A stretch of DNA of 64,000 nt from Bacillota bacterium (GCA_023390115.1 JAEWDM010000007.1:66665-130664); one strand, 5' to 3'. Positions 25,625-35,054 are shown, counted from the stretch's first letter. A program made the numbers and translations. The notes: generated from the sequence alone by a model not told the origin.

Positions 25625-26053
25625 TTATTTGAGGCTAAATTTTTTAAACATTTTAACGGTTGTGCCCATACCGGGCTCAGAAACTATTTTAATTTCATCC
25701 ATAAAGGTTTCCATAACGGTAAAGCCCATTCCCGATCTTTCAAGCTCAGGCTTTGACGTATACAATGGCTGTCTTGCCATTTCAATGTCATCTATACCCC
25801 TTCCCTGATCCGACACGGTGATTTCCACGGAATTTTCATAAAGCGTACAGCTCATTTTTATGTACCCATCCCTGTTTTCATATCCGTGTATTATACAGTT
25901 TGTTACCGCCTCCGAAACAGAGGTCTTTATATCGGCAAGCTCCTCAAGAGTAGGGTCAAGCTGTGAAACAAATGCCGCAGCGGCGACTCTTGCAAAAGCC
26001 TCATTGCTTGATCTGCTCAAGAACTCAAGTTTCATTTCATTTATCGGCTGCAT
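25625..26053 (-). CDS. spoIIAB: Anti-sigma F factor / SpoIIAA kinase
   Basis: A 142-aa GHKL-type ATPase/Ser kinase. The N-box is SVSEAVTNCIIHGYE, the G1 box DQGRGIDDIEMA and the G2 box ERSGMGFTVMETFMD. It binds SigF and phosphorylates SpoIIAA. ATG at 26053 follows AGGAGGA; an upstream GTG would sit inside the ribosome site itself. It begins 11 bp after spoIIAA, in the standard operon order AA-AB-sigF. Confidence 0.97.
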   Translation of the reverse strand: MQPINEMKLEFLSRSSNEAFARVAAAAFVSQLDPTLEELADIKTSVSEAVTNCIIHGYENRDGYIKMSCTLYENSVEITVSDQGRGIDDIEMARQPLYTSKPELERSGMGFTVMETFMDEIKIVSEPGMGTTVKMFKKFSLK

Positions 26054-26064
26054 CTTTTTCCTCC

Positions 26065-26400
26065 TCACATGCTGCTGACAGCAGTGTCTATATTATCGTA
26101 TACAGGCATTATTCTTAAAAGTCCGGACATTTCAAAAATACGCTTCACCTGTGAGTTGACATTTGCTATTACAGCTTTTCCATTCAGCTTTTGAATATTC
26201 TTGTACCTTCCCATTATTACTCCTATTCCCGAGCTATCCATAAAAGTAACTCTTGAAAAGTCAAAAACTACATTCTTAGTGGTGGATTTCAGCATTTCTC
26301 CATCCACCTTTTCACGGATATATTCGGCAGAATGATGATCCATTTCCCCATATATTGCAACTATCAGTGTAGAGCCTCTGCTTGAAAATTTAACCTGCAA
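26065..26400 (-). CDS. spoIIAA: Anti-sigma F factor antagonist
   Basis: A 111-aa STAS protein. The phosphorylated serine lies in FMDSSGIGVIMGRY (about residues 56-57), and GEMDHHSAEYIREKVD matches the SpoIIAA N-terminal strand and helix. Dephosphorylated SpoIIAA displaces SigF from SpoIIAB. I choose TTG at 26400 (then QVKFSSRGSTLIV), with GGGGAGG 9 nt upstream, over ATG at 26418, which has no ribosome site and would put GGGGAGG inside the coding sequence. Confidence 0.95.
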   Translation of the reverse strand: MQVKFSSRGSTLIVAIYGEMDHHSAEYIREKVDGEMLKSTTKNVVFDFSRVTFMDSSGIGVIMGRYKNIQKLNGKAVIANVNSQVKRIFEMSGLLRIMPVYDNIDTAVSSM

Positions 26401-26477
26401 CTGTACACGCCTCCCCATAATGTATTATACGCAAATAATCGCTTTACAATTATAACCATATAAAGCTTTATCTTAAT

Positions 26478-26506
26478 CTATTCTCTATAATATGGAAAAA
26501 CCCTTC
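26478..26506 (-). promoter_or_regulatory. Sigma-H-like promoter of the spoIIA operon
   Basis: On the minus strand, GAAGGGTTT, an 11-nt spacer and AGAGAATAG match the B. subtilis sigma-H consensus RNAGGAWWW-N11/12-RNNGAATWW at all but two positions. It lies about 80 bp upstream of spoIIAA. In B. subtilis the spoIIA operon is transcribed by sigma-H. Confidence 0.6.
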
Positions 26507-26571
26507 AAAGAAAATTGTAATATTGTGTAAAATAGAAGTTTTTATTTCATAATTTCAGTATCAGGCAATTC

Positions 26572-26835
26572 TTACTCCTTAAAGCCCGAGGCTATAAGCT
26601 CCGTCAGCTCCTTAACCGCCAAATGCGCATCTTCCCCCTCGGCGCCGATAGTAATTTGATATCCCTCAACGGCAGTCAAAGACATCAATCCCATTATACT
26701 TTTGGCATTTACTCTCTTGTCCGACTTTATTATCCAAATATGCGAAGTAAACTTTCCTGCAGTCTGAACAAACAAAGCGGCCTGCCTAGCATGAAGCGCT
26801 GTTGAATTCGATATCTCAACAGTACTCTCAACCAT
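26572..26835 (-). CDS. HPr-family phosphocarrier protein
   Basis: An 87-aa protein of the HPr fold. The phosphorylatable His15 is present in STALHARQAALF, and the regulatory Ser46 in NAKSIMGLMSL, the HprK target. The residue two after the active-site Ala-Arg is Gln where HPr normally has Pro (LHARPA). It starts 3 bp after whiA in the position where Bacillus carries crh; Crh lacks His15, this protein has it, so it may act in PTS transfer, regulation, or both. GGGAG precedes the ATG. hprK is in the same cluster. Confidence 0.92.
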   Translation of the reverse strand: MVESTVEISNSTALHARQAALFVQTAGKFTSHIWIIKSDKRVNAKSIMGLMSLTAVEGYQITIGAEGEDAHLAVKELTELIASGFKE

Positions 26836-26838
26836 TAA

Positions 26839-27813
26839 TTACTCCCCCTCTGATTTTCTGGCATTCTCTGCAATCTCATCCAATTTTCTCAGTCTGTGGT
26901 TTACACCTGATTTGCCTAAAGCAGGACTAAGCATTTGACCCAATTCCTTTAAATTTGCATCGCTGTAGTTAAGCCTCAGCTCTGCAACCTCCCTTAAATT
27001 ATCAGGAAGGTTATCGAAGCCCAGGGTATCTCTTATATATTTAATGTTCTCCACCTGTCTGACTGAGGCTGTGACGGTTTTTTCAAGGTTTGCGGTTTCA
27101 CAATTAACAATTCTGTTTACATTGTTTCTCATTTCCTTAAGAATACGTACATTTTCAAGCTCCAGCAAGGAAGCATGCGCTCCTATTATATTCAAAAAGT
27201 CTACTATGTTTTCGCCTTCCTTTAAATAGGTTACATATGTCCCTTTTCGTTTTACTATCTTGGCATTTAAACCAAACCCGTTCATAAGCATCTGTATTTG
27301 GGCAGCAGCCTCTCTGCTGTGATTGGATATCTCAAGATGATAAGTCTTTTCAGGATCACTTATAGAACCTCCCGAAAGAAAAGCTCCCCTAAGATATGCC
27401 TTTTTGCAGCAAGGCTTTTTAAATTTATCGTCCCCAAATAATGAGGAGTCCGCGGCACTATTTAAAAAGCTGGCCCCCCTTTTGTTCCTGGCAGTCATGT
27501 TGATATCCTCCAGCACCTGCCTGGCACCTATTAAATCAGTTATTACCAGTATATATGAAGTATGCTTTTTTAATTTCTTACTCTTTCTGGCAACAACCTC
27601 AGGATAGATATTATATATTTTCTTTATATTTGTAAAAAGCTTGCGTGCGAAAGCAGCATTTTCAGTCACGACCTTAATGTTAGCCTCACCCTTTGTATTA
27701 AAGCTTATCACGCCGCTTATCCTGACAACCGCCGCCAATTCAGAAAGCAAACAGCACCTTCCCGCTATTTCAACCCTGCATAATTCGTTTTTTACTGATG
27801 ATGAGAATGACAA
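26839..27813 (-). CDS. whiA: DNA-binding protein WhiA
   Basis: A 324-aa protein with LAGLIDADG-like N-terminal domain and C-terminal HTH. Visible family parts: SFSSSVKNELCRVEI, CCKKAYLRGAFLSGGSISDP, YHLEISNH and the HTH LKELGQMLSPALGKSGVNHRL. WhiA affects sporulation in Streptomyces and division/chromosome segregation in Bacillus. TTG at 27813 with GGGGTG upstream gives the standard N-terminus; an upstream start would add six residues not found in the family. Conserved order rapZ-yvcK-whiA-HPr, with a debranching enzyme inserted here. Confidence 0.95.
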   Translation of the reverse strand: MSFSSSVKNELCRVEIAGRCCLLSELAAVVRISGVISFNTKGEANIKVVTENAAFARKLFTNIKKIYNIYPEVVARKSKKLKKHTSYILVITDLIGARQVLEDINMTARNKRGASFLNSAADSSLFGDDKFKKPCCKKAYLRGAFLSGGSISDPEKTYHLEISNHSREAAAQIQMLMNGFGLNAKIVKRKGTYVTYLKEGENIVDFLNIIGAHASLLELENVRILKEMRNNVNRIVNCETANLEKTVTASVRQVENIKYIRDTLGFDNLPDNLREVAELRLNYSDANLKELGQMLSPALGKSGVNHRLRKLDEIAENARKSEGE

Positions 27814-27904
27814 GTGACACACCCCATCCAAAGACTGCTATAGTACAGACAAATATTCCGCCCTCTTTTTATAAAGCTTAATATAATATACCACAAAAAT
27901 AATC

Positions 27905-29887
27905 TTATTGCAAATTCCCCGCACCATGCCCTAAAAGCTCGGTATATGCCCTGAGAATTTCTCCGACGCTCCAGGCCTGTGCAAAGCATCCCTTGGGAGC
28001 ATTTGATCCGTCTCCGTCAAAAATTTCCGATATTGAGCCTATACAGGCGTCTGCAAGATGATCCCTTAACGGATCTATAAATTTTAAAGCAAGGCTTCTG
28101 TTGCTTTCGGTATTTCCATACGCTTTTATAAAGGCGGTTATAAAATGCCCGAGCGGCCACGTCCAAACCGTTCCCTGATGATAGGAGCTGTCTCTGCTGT
28201 GAATGTCCCCGGTATAGGTGCCTCTGTAGTTCCGGTCACTGCTGCACAGGCTCTTTAGTCCATAAGCGGTATAAAGCTCCTTCCAGACCTTGCGAACCAC
28301 TTTTTTTGCTTTTTCTCCCGATATTACAGGATAAGACAGGCTAACGGCAAATATCTGATTAGGCCTTATGCTGGAGTCCTTATAATCATTAATTACAACA
28401 TCATACAGGCATTGCTTGCGGTTATTCCAAAAAGCAGCTTCAAAGGATCTCCGGGCCTCTTTGGCTATAGACCTGTAATAACCGGCATCATCCCCGTTTA
28501 GAGCAGCAATCCTTTCCATTATATTCAGCGCGTTATACCATAATGCATTTATTTCAACAGCCTTACCATGCCTCGGTGTCACCACCCAGCGTCCTATCTT
28601 GGCATCCATCCATGTAAGCTGTACTCCCGCCTGGCCTGCTGAAATAAGATAGTCGGAATCCATTGCTATATTAAACCTTGTTCCTTTAATATAGTGCTCA
28701 ATAATGTCTTTTAATACCATATATATGTTTTCATTTATAAACTTTAAATCGCCTGTATGCTCTATATACTTGTTTACCGCCTCAAAATACCACAGAGCGG
28801 CATCTACGCTGTTATACGCAGGCTCATGGCCCTCGTCGTCGGGAAATACATTAGGTACAAGCCCGTTGCTGACATATCTTGAGAAGGTATATAATATGTC
28901 CCGTGCATCCTCAAACCTCTTTGTCGCAAGGGTAATCCCGGTAAAAGCGATCATTGTATCCCTCCCCCAGTCTGTAAACCACGGATACCCTGCCAAAATG
29001 GTTCTTGAGCTTGTAGATTCCCTGTAAACAATAAATGCGTCGGAGGCCATAACAAGCCTGTCCGCAAGCTCATCCCCATACCCCGCCGTACTCACCAGAG
29101 CCTTAAGCCTCTTCTCCTCGGCACTTATCAATTTCTCACCGCAGCAATCCTTCACTTCCTTTTCCAGGGTAGCTATAATAGTCACATATTTTTCTTCATA
29201 GCTTTCCAGCTTAATGTCAAAGCATCCGGGAATATAATGATCCTCTATGCAATCAAGGCCCCTCTCCCTCTCGGCCTCATAATACATGTTAAAAAAATAG
29301 CACCTGTCCCATACCGTAAATTCTCCCTCGCTGCACAATAAATTTATATCGGTATTAAAATAGGCAGGCTTTATAATTGCTCCACCAGGCACTCTTTTGA
29401 CATTAAATTTTAAAAATTCACTGCGAGAGCTGTGATGGTAATTTCTGAAATTAATAAGAGGTGTAAGCTTTAAATTGGACTCTCCGGCCCCATTTATGAT
29501 ATGGTACTGAATTACTGTTGTATTCTGTCCGTAAACCATGCAAATCTTTTTTTCTATAAACGCATCCTCCAAGCTGTATGTAAAAGTGGGAAGAGGATCT
29601 ATTGACACCCTCTGCAGGTTGTAATAGCCCCTCATTATATAATCCGGCGTCTGAAATGAATACAGGTTATAATCCTTGCCGTTAATTGTAAAGCATTCAT
29701 CTATTTTTGATAAGACCAGGTGCCTTTCCACAGGCGCTTTCAGTGAAGCGACAAGCAGCCCGTGATATCTCCTGGTATTGGCGCATATGATAGTGGAGGA
29801 TGCAAAGCCCCCGATCCCGTTAGTTAAAAGCCATTCCTTTTCTACGCCTCTCTCAAAGGTCCTCCAATCGGCTTTACCAAACTCCAT
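27905..29887 (-). CDS. Glycogen-debranching-type enzyme (amylo-alpha-1,6-glucosidase, GH133-like)
   Basis: A 660-aa protein. The N-terminal domain (EWLLTNGIGGFASSTI, RRYHGLLVAS) and the (alpha/alpha)6 catalytic domain are of the archaeal/bacterial debranching type. Signature stretches: YPWFTDWGRDTMIAFTG, NVFPDDEGHEPAYNSVDA, TWMDAKIGRWVVTPRHGKAV and the terminal QGTVWTWPLGHF and FAQAWSVGEILR. It releases alpha-1,6-linked glucose from glycogen or starch. Cytoplasmic, no signal. It sits between yvcK and whiA on the same strand, an unusual guest in that otherwise conserved cluster. Confidence 0.92.
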   Translation of the reverse strand: MEFGKADWRTFERGVEKEWLLTNGIGGFASSTIICANTRRYHGLLVASLKAPVERHLVLSKIDECFTINGKDYNLYSFQTPDYIMRGYYNLQRVSIDPLPTFTYSLEDAFIEKKICMVYGQNTTVIQYHIINGAGESNLKLTPLINFRNYHHSSRSEFLKFNVKRVPGGAIIKPAYFNTDINLLCSEGEFTVWDRCYFFNMYYEAERERGLDCIEDHYIPGCFDIKLESYEEKYVTIIATLEKEVKDCCGEKLISAEEKRLKALVSTAGYGDELADRLVMASDAFIVYRESTSSRTILAGYPWFTDWGRDTMIAFTGITLATKRFEDARDILYTFSRYVSNGLVPNVFPDDEGHEPAYNSVDAALWYFEAVNKYIEHTGDLKFINENIYMVLKDIIEHYIKGTRFNIAMDSDYLISAGQAGVQLTWMDAKIGRWVVTPRHGKAVEINALWYNALNIMERIAALNGDDAGYYRSIAKEARRSFEAAFWNNRKQCLYDVVINDYKDSSIRPNQIFAVSLSYPVISGEKAKKVVRKVWKELYTAYGLKSLCSSDRNYRGTYTGDIHSRDSSYHQGTVWTWPLGHFITAFIKAYGNTESNRSLALKFIDPLRDHLADACIGSISEIFDGDGSNAPKGCFAQAWSVGEILRAYTELLGHGAGNLQ

Positions 29888-29984
29888 TAAATAACCTCCC
29901 GCAAAACTGTAATTTGCTCTTTCTTACGTCAACCCTACTTTATATTACCATATTCACTTTTTTTGTCAATACGACAAGGTTCTG

Positions 29985-31322
29985 TCAGCTTAAGCCCACA
30001 AAAAGCTTCCTTAATCTGTCCTTAACATAATAATAATCTATTATCCTTTTTTTGTCCTTGGCAAGCACAGTTTCCGCAACAAGATCCATTATCGTAGCCG
30101 CAAGCTTTACTGGATCGTGCCTTATGAAATTGCTTTTTATGCTCACAAAATCGGCGCCTATTATCTTTATTCCCGCCTTATTTAAAGCGCCCGAATCTAC
30201 CCTTACGGTCTCTGCTCCGTCATTTGCGTAGTGCAGCCGCAGCTCCTCAGGTATATCCGCAGTATTTACAATACAATAGTCCAATATGCCTTCATATGTA
30301 TGTTTTTCCAGCGCTCCGATATGATCCGAAACAGAATACCCGTCAGTTTCTCCGGGCTGCGTCATAACATTGCATACATAAACCTTCACTGCATGTGAAT
30401 TCTTGATGGCATTTTCAACTCCGGTTACAAGCAGATTGGGAATTATGCTTGTATACAGGCTTCCGGGTCCAAGTATAAGCATATCCGCCTCTGAAATAGC
30501 ATCAAGGGCCTCCTGCAGGGGTATTATATCCTCGTTTTCAAGAAAAACTCTTTTTATGTTCCCCGGGTGGGAGAGGTTATGCTTTCCTATATTTGACTCC
30601 CCGCATACAATATGTCCATCCTCCAGCTCGGCGCACAGTTTCATATCCTGAAGAGTAACGGGAAGAACATTACCTGTCACGGCAAGCACATCGCTCATTT
30701 TTCTTACCGCCTCTTCAAAGCTTGTGGAAATGCCATCCATTGCGGCAAGAAACAAATTTCCAAAGCTCTGGCCCTTTAAAATTCCGTCCTCAAACCTGTA
30801 CTGCAGCAGCTTCTCCATTATGGGCTCGGTATCGGCCAATGCCAGAATACAGTTCCTTATATCTCCCGGAGGAAGCATTCCCAGATCCTGCCTCAGCACA
30901 CCCGAGCCTCCCCCATCATCTGCTACCGTTACAATTGCCGTTATATTTGAGCTGTATGCCTTAAGCCCCCTAAGCATTGTAGAAAGCCCCGTTCCCCCTC
31001 CTATGGCTACAATTTTAGGGCCCTTTATCAATATGCGCTTTTCGTAGAGCAGATTACTCAGCCTGTCGGAGTCAAGCGAAATTCTGAAGCCGCTGTTTGA
31101 AATAGCGTGAAAAAAGGTTTTTGCCACATACTTTACAGAAAGAAATATAAATACACAGCCTGCAATAATTAAAAGTATTGACAGGATGATTTTAATAACA
31201 CTTAAATATATTTCAGTAACAAGAAAGGAAAGTCCGAAGCTGATACTTGCAACACCTACAGCTCCAAGGACAATCCATCTTTTGACCCTAATGCCCGGTC
31301 TGAACCAATCAATAAACCTCAT
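29985..31322 (-). CDS. yvcK: YvcK/CofD-like gluconeogenesis and morphology factor, membrane-anchored
   Basis: A 445-aa protein. Residues about 16-37 and 39-65 form two transmembrane helices absent from Bacillus YvcK. The CofD-like Rossmann domain follows: KIVAIGGGTGLSTMLRGLK, VTVADDGGGSGVLRQDLG, LPPGDIRNCILALA, FGNLFLAAM, LILGPGSLYTSIIPNLL and VMTQPGETDGYS. YvcK binds UDP-sugars and links carbon metabolism to cell-wall synthesis. ATG at 31322 has GGAGG 5 nt upstream. Directly downstream of rapZ. Confidence 0.94.
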   Translation of the reverse strand: MRFIDWFRPGIRVKRWIVLGAVGVASISFGLSFLVTEIYLSVIKIILSILLIIAGCVFIFLSVKYVAKTFFHAISNSGFRISLDSDRLSNLLYEKRILIKGPKIVAIGGGTGLSTMLRGLKAYSSNITAIVTVADDGGGSGVLRQDLGMLPPGDIRNCILALADTEPIMEKLLQYRFEDGILKGQSFGNLFLAAMDGISTSFEEAVRKMSDVLAVTGNVLPVTLQDMKLCAELEDGHIVCGESNIGKHNLSHPGNIKRVFLENEDIIPLQEALDAISEADMLILGPGSLYTSIIPNLLVTGVENAIKNSHAVKVYVCNVMTQPGETDGYSVSDHIGALEKHTYEGILDYCIVNTADIPEELRLHYANDGAETVRVDSGALNKAGIKIIGADFVSIKSNFIRHDPVKLAATIMDLVAETVLAKDKKRIIDYYYVKDRLRKLFVGLS

Positions 31323-31348
31323 AACATCCTCCATTTTGGTGATGATGC

Positions 31349-32218
31349 CTAATGCCCTCTGCTATCCTTTTCAATATCCCTGTGCTCTACTATTACACTG
31401 TTTTCATTACCCAGCAGAGCCTTATACAATTCATCCGCTATGGCCACAGACCTGTGCCTGCCTCCTGTACAGCCTATTCCTATAACCAGTTGTGATTTCC
31501 CCTCTTTTATATAGTTCGGTATCAAAAATTCCAGCATGTCGTACAGCTTCAGCATAAACTCTATGGTCTCATTTGAGTTTAATACATAGTCCCTGACTGT
31601 CTGCTGCTTTCCCGTCAGGCTTTTCATGGAAGGTATGTAGTAAGGGTTGGGAATAAAGCGCACATCGAAAACAAGGTCACAATCCATAGGAATACCGTAT
31701 TTAAATCCGAATGAAATTACACTTATAATTAATCCGCTGAAGGTCTTCCCCTCAACAAATATATTGGATATTTCCTCCTTCAACTGCCTTATACTGAGGT
31801 TAGAGGTGTCTATAATATGATTTGCCCTTTCCTTTATAGGCTTAAGTATTCCTCTTTCCTGCTTTATACCATTTATAAGACGCCCCTCGGGAGACAGGGG
31901 ATGCGATCTTCTGCTTTCCTTATACCTCTTTATCAGCACCTCGTCCGAGGCTTCCAAAAACAGTATCTCATAAGAAAAGCCTCCGCTCTTTATGGCATCA
32001 AGCGCAGGGAACAGGTCGCGAAGCAGCTCTCCTCCCCTTATATCAATAACCAGTGCAATCCTGTCCATCTTATCATTGCTCTGGAAGCATATTTCGGCAA
32101 ACTTCGGTATAAGCGCAGGCGGCAGATTATCCACACAAAAAAAACCAAAATCCTCCAGATATTTTATCACCTGGCTTTTGCCCGCACCCGAAATACCAGT
32201 AATTATTACAAACCTCAT
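31349..32218 (-). CDS. rapZ: RapZ/YvcJ nucleotide-binding protein
   Basis: A 289-aa P-loop protein. Walker A: ITGISGAGKSQVIKYLEDFG. Family motifs FFCVDNLPPALIP, SFGFKYGIPMDCDLVFDVRF, NPYYIPSMKSLTG and IGIGCTGGRHRSVAIADEL are all present. In enterobacteria RapZ is an RNase E adaptor sensing glucosamine-6-phosphate; in Bacillus YvcJ affects competence. Part of the murB-rapZ-yvcK-whiA cluster; ATG start. Confidence 0.96.
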   Translation of the reverse strand: MRFVIITGISGAGKSQVIKYLEDFGFFCVDNLPPALIPKFAEICFQSNDKMDRIALVIDIRGGELLRDLFPALDAIKSGGFSYEILFLEASDEVLIKRYKESRRSHPLSPEGRLINGIKQERGILKPIKERANHIIDTSNLSIRQLKEEISNIFVEGKTFSGLIISVISFGFKYGIPMDCDLVFDVRFIPNPYYIPSMKSLTGKQQTVRDYVLNSNETIEFMLKLYDMLEFLIPNYIKEGKSQLVIGIGCTGGRHRSVAIADELYKALLGNENSVIVEHRDIEKDSRGH

Positions 32219-32272
32219 TTGTACCTCCTGTTGAGTTTCAGAGTCCGTTGACTATAGAAAGCCCGTAAAGCT

Positions 32273-33187
32273 TTATTGCTCTCCTAATATTTTTACCTCT
32301 GTCTGCAAATTAACCCCAAAACGCAAGCTGACCTCAGATTTTATACGCTCTATCAGGCATATTACATCGGATGCTTTGGCATTGCCTGTGTTTACAATGA
32401 AGCCACAGTGCTTCGGCGATACCTGTGCACCCCCTATGGAGTACCCCTTAAGCCCGCAGTCTTCAATAAGCTTGCCTGAAAAATATCCGTCAGGCCTTTT
32501 GAATATGCTCCCGGCACTTGGCATTTCCAGCGGCTGCTTATCCCTTCTCCGCCTGGCGAAATCCTCCATACATGCCTTTATGCAGGCTTTATCCCCTCTC
32601 TCAAGCTTTATAGCGGATCTTATAACTATGCAGCCCATCTCCTGTATAAGACTGGTTCTGTAGCCGAACCTGTGAGCTTCGCCCTTTATTGTTCCAAACG
32701 CCCCCTCGCGGTCAATATACTCCGTTTCGACTATGATGTCCTTCATTTCGCCTCCATAGGCTCCCGCATTCATGCTTACCGCCCCTCCCAGAGTACCGGG
32801 GATTCCTGAAGCAAATTCCATTCCGGTTAAGCCGTTTTGCAATGCAATGTTTGAAAGCCTTGAAAGAAGCATTCCCGCTTCAGCCGTTACAGTATTTTGT
32901 TCTATGCTGTACGCACAAAAATTCTCGCATATTTTAATTACAACCCCCCTGATGCCTTTATCAGATACAATCAGGTTAGTACCGTTGCCTATTATATAAA
33001 ATTCAATGCCCTTCCTTTTACATGCTCCGACTGTCTCAGAAAGTTCCTTCGCATCTCCCGGTATAATCAGTAAATCGGCAGGCCCTCCCACCTTAAATGA
33101 GGTATAATTGCTCATAGGCTGATCCGCCGTTACGCTTCCTTTGCTGATAAGCCCTCTCATCATATGCTCAATATCCTTTTTATTCAA
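32273..33187 (-). CDS. murB: UDP-N-acetylenolpyruvoylglucosamine reductase
   Basis: A 304-aa FAD enzyme completing UDP-MurNAc synthesis. Motifs: MSNYTSFKVGGPADLLIIP, IIGNGTNLIVSDKGIRGVV, GMEFASGIPGTLGGAVSMNAGAYGGE (read as consecutive family blocks), GYRTSLIQEM and AGSIFKRPDGYFSGKLIEDC, where the Ser proton donor lies. It is of the short MurB class typical of Firmicutes. Between PHP and rapZ in the same direction. Confidence 0.97.
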   Translation of the reverse strand: MNKKDIEHMMRGLISKGSVTADQPMSNYTSFKVGGPADLLIIPGDAKELSETVGACKRKGIEFYIIGNGTNLIVSDKGIRGVVIKICENFCAYSIEQNTVTAEAGMLLSRLSNIALQNGLTGMEFASGIPGTLGGAVSMNAGAYGGEMKDIIVETEYIDREGAFGTIKGEAHRFGYRTSLIQEMGCIVIRSAIKLERGDKACIKACMEDFARRRRDKQPLEMPSAGSIFKRPDGYFSGKLIEDCGLKGYSIGGAQVSPKHCGFIVNTGNAKASDVICLIERIKSEVSLRFGVNLQTEVKILGEQ

Positions 33188-33214
33188 TAAACACCTCTCC
33201 TTAGGGCATATATA

Positions 33215-33940
33215 CTAATTATATTTTTTGGAATTTTTTTTGTTTCCTAAATATTCATTAAACCTCTCTATTGAGGTGCACATCACCAAATCCTCAGGCA
33301 TATCCACTTCGTCGAATATTTTATGCACATTTTCAAAGCTGCCGACAGAAAAGCTTATATGCGAGTCACTGCCACACACCACCTTAACTCCGTACTCCTT
33401 GCATTTCAGCGCAAATGTTTTACAATTATGCTCACTTCCCGTTCTCACATAAAAGGAGTGGTTATTTATTTCTATGAGCTTGTTATATTCCTTTGCCGCC
33501 ATCACAACCCTGTCGATATCCACCTGAAACTGTGGGTTTCCGGGATGTGCCACTGCATCAATATAGGGGTTTTTCAACACATTTATCATTGCCCTTGTGT
33601 GATCCTCTACTGTCGAGGGGGCTATGCAAATGTCGTGAAAACTGGCAATTGTATACTCCAGCCTCTTTAAATACCCGTCAGGCATATCGGTATTGCCGGC
33701 ATAGTCTATTATATTTGCTTCAACGCCCTTCAGTATTCTGACTCCGCATATCTCGTCAGGTATAATCTTTAAATTTCCAAAGTGATACAGATGGGGTCCT
33801 CCCCCCATGGACGGGCCGTGATCCGTCATCGCAATTATTTTTATGCCCTTGTCCGCAGCCCCTCTCGCCATCTCCTGTATAGTACTGTATGCATGCCCGC
33901 TTGAGACTGTGTGCGTATGTGTATCGATAATTATCTCCAA
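33215..33940 (-). CDS. PHP-domain phosphoesterase (YcdX-like)
   Basis: A 241-aa protein with the metal motifs of PHP phosphoesterases: IDTHTHTVSSGHAYSTI, AMTDHGPSMGGGPHLYHFGN, LKGVEANI, IASFHD, AVAHPGNP and CGSDSHISFSVGSF. Three-metal YcdX-type hydrolase; substrate unknown. The start is TTG at 33940 with AAAGGGG about 10 nt upstream; it overlaps the end of hprK by 10 nt, so translation is coupled to it. Confidence 0.92.
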   Translation of the reverse strand: MEIIIDTHTHTVSSGHAYSTIQEMARGAADKGIKIIAMTDHGPSMGGGPHLYHFGNLKIIPDEICGVRILKGVEANIIDYAGNTDMPDGYLKRLEYTIASFHDICIAPSTVEDHTRAMINVLKNPYIDAVAHPGNPQFQVDIDRVVMAAKEYNKLIEINNHSFYVRTGSEHNCKTFALKCKEYGVKVVCGSDSHISFSVGSFENVHKIFDEVDMPEDLVMCTSIERFNEYLGNKKNSKKYN

Positions 33941-34887
33941 GACATTTCATCCCCTTTACTCTGAGCGTCCCTGTTGATTTCACCCATTACTCTCTCATTC
34001 AATACCTTTGCGGCATTATAGCCCATCTTCTTCTGCCTGTTATTCATTGCCGCAACCTCTACTATAACAGCAAGATTTCTCCCCGGCCTTACAGGAATAT
34101 TTAATGAAGGGACCATTATTCCCAGTATATCGGTGTATTCGTCAACAAGGCCCAGCCTGTCATAATTTTTATTTGTATCCCAAAACTCCAGATTAATCAC
34201 AAGGTTTATGTTTTCAGTCACTTTTACAGAGCCTACACCATACAAATTCTTTACATCAAGTATGCCTATTCCCCTTATCTCTATAAAATGCCTTATTATA
34301 TCGGGCGCCGTTCCCACAAGCGTCTTGTCGGAAACCTTCCTGATCTCCACCACGTCATCGGCAACAAGCCGGTGCCCCCTCTTGACAATTTCAAGGGCAG
34401 TCTCGCTTTTCCCCACCCCGCTGTCTCCCAATATCAATATTCCTTCCCCATATACCTCAACGAGAACACCATGCTTTGTAGTCCTCGGGGCAAGCTGGAC
34501 ATTCATATACCTTATAAGCCCGCTTAAGAATCTGGACGTAATATCCTCAGTTCTTATTATGGGAATGCTGTATTTCTTTGAAACCTCTATCATCTCGGGA
34601 AAAATCTCAAGGCCCCTGGCAACAACCATACATGGAAACCCGCATTTAAAAAAGTCATCCAGCCTCTTATACCTCTCTTCAGAAGACATCTCAGACATGT
34701 AGGCCGTTTCTCCCTTGCCTATAATCTGTATTCTGTCGGTGCCGAAATACTCCAGGTATCCCGCAAGCTGCAAACCGGATCTGTTTATATCCGATGTAGA
34801 TATAATAATATCATCAAGATTTTCCGTATCACTAACAACCTCAAGCTGAAATTCTTCAATTAATTCCCTTAGGGTTATTGAGTACAT
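33931..34887 (-). CDS. hprK: HPr kinase/phosphorylase
   Basis: A 318-aa bifunctional enzyme that phosphorylates HPr at Ser46, the switch for CcpA carbon catabolite control. Walker A: LILGDSGVGKSETALEI, preceded by HGVLVEVYG. The signature GHRLVADDVVEI and IEIRGIGILDVKNLYGVGSV follow, and the C-terminal LNIPVRPGRNLAVIVEVAAMN. ATG at 34887 (MYSITLREL) is preferred because GGGGG then sits 7 nt upstream. First gene of the hprK-PHP-murB-rapZ-yvcK-...-HPr cluster; its HPr-type substrate is at the cluster end. Confidence 0.97.
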   Translation of the reverse strand: MYSITLRELIEEFQLEVVSDTENLDDIIISTSDINRSGLQLAGYLEYFGTDRIQIIGKGETAYMSEMSSEERYKRLDDFFKCGFPCMVVARGLEIFPEMIEVSKKYSIPIIRTEDITSRFLSGLIRYMNVQLAPRTTKHGVLVEVYGEGILILGDSGVGKSETALEIVKRGHRLVADDVVEIRKVSDKTLVGTAPDIIRHFIEIRGIGILDVKNLYGVGSVKVTENINLVINLEFWDTNKNYDRLGLVDEYTDILGIMVPSLNIPVRPGRNLAVIVEVAAMNNRQKKMGYNAAKVLNERVMGEINRDAQSKGDEMSWR

Positions 34888-34934
34888 AGCCATACCCCCA
34901 ATTTTTTTATCACTGATATTATACCCTAAAAAGG

Positions 34935-34971
34935 CAAAAAAAGAAACCTTCCTCAAAAATCGAAAGGTTCC
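34935..34971 (-). terminator. Terminator of hppA
   Basis: Minus strand: GGAACCTT, 13-nt loop, AAGGTTTC, then seven T. Separates hppA from the hprK cluster. Confidence 0.85.
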
Positions 34972-35054
34972 TTATATTTTTATTTCATAGCCTTTGCTAG
35001 CATATCAATCATACCAAAGCTCAATGCCCGGGCATAAAAATGCGCCTGATGCTA

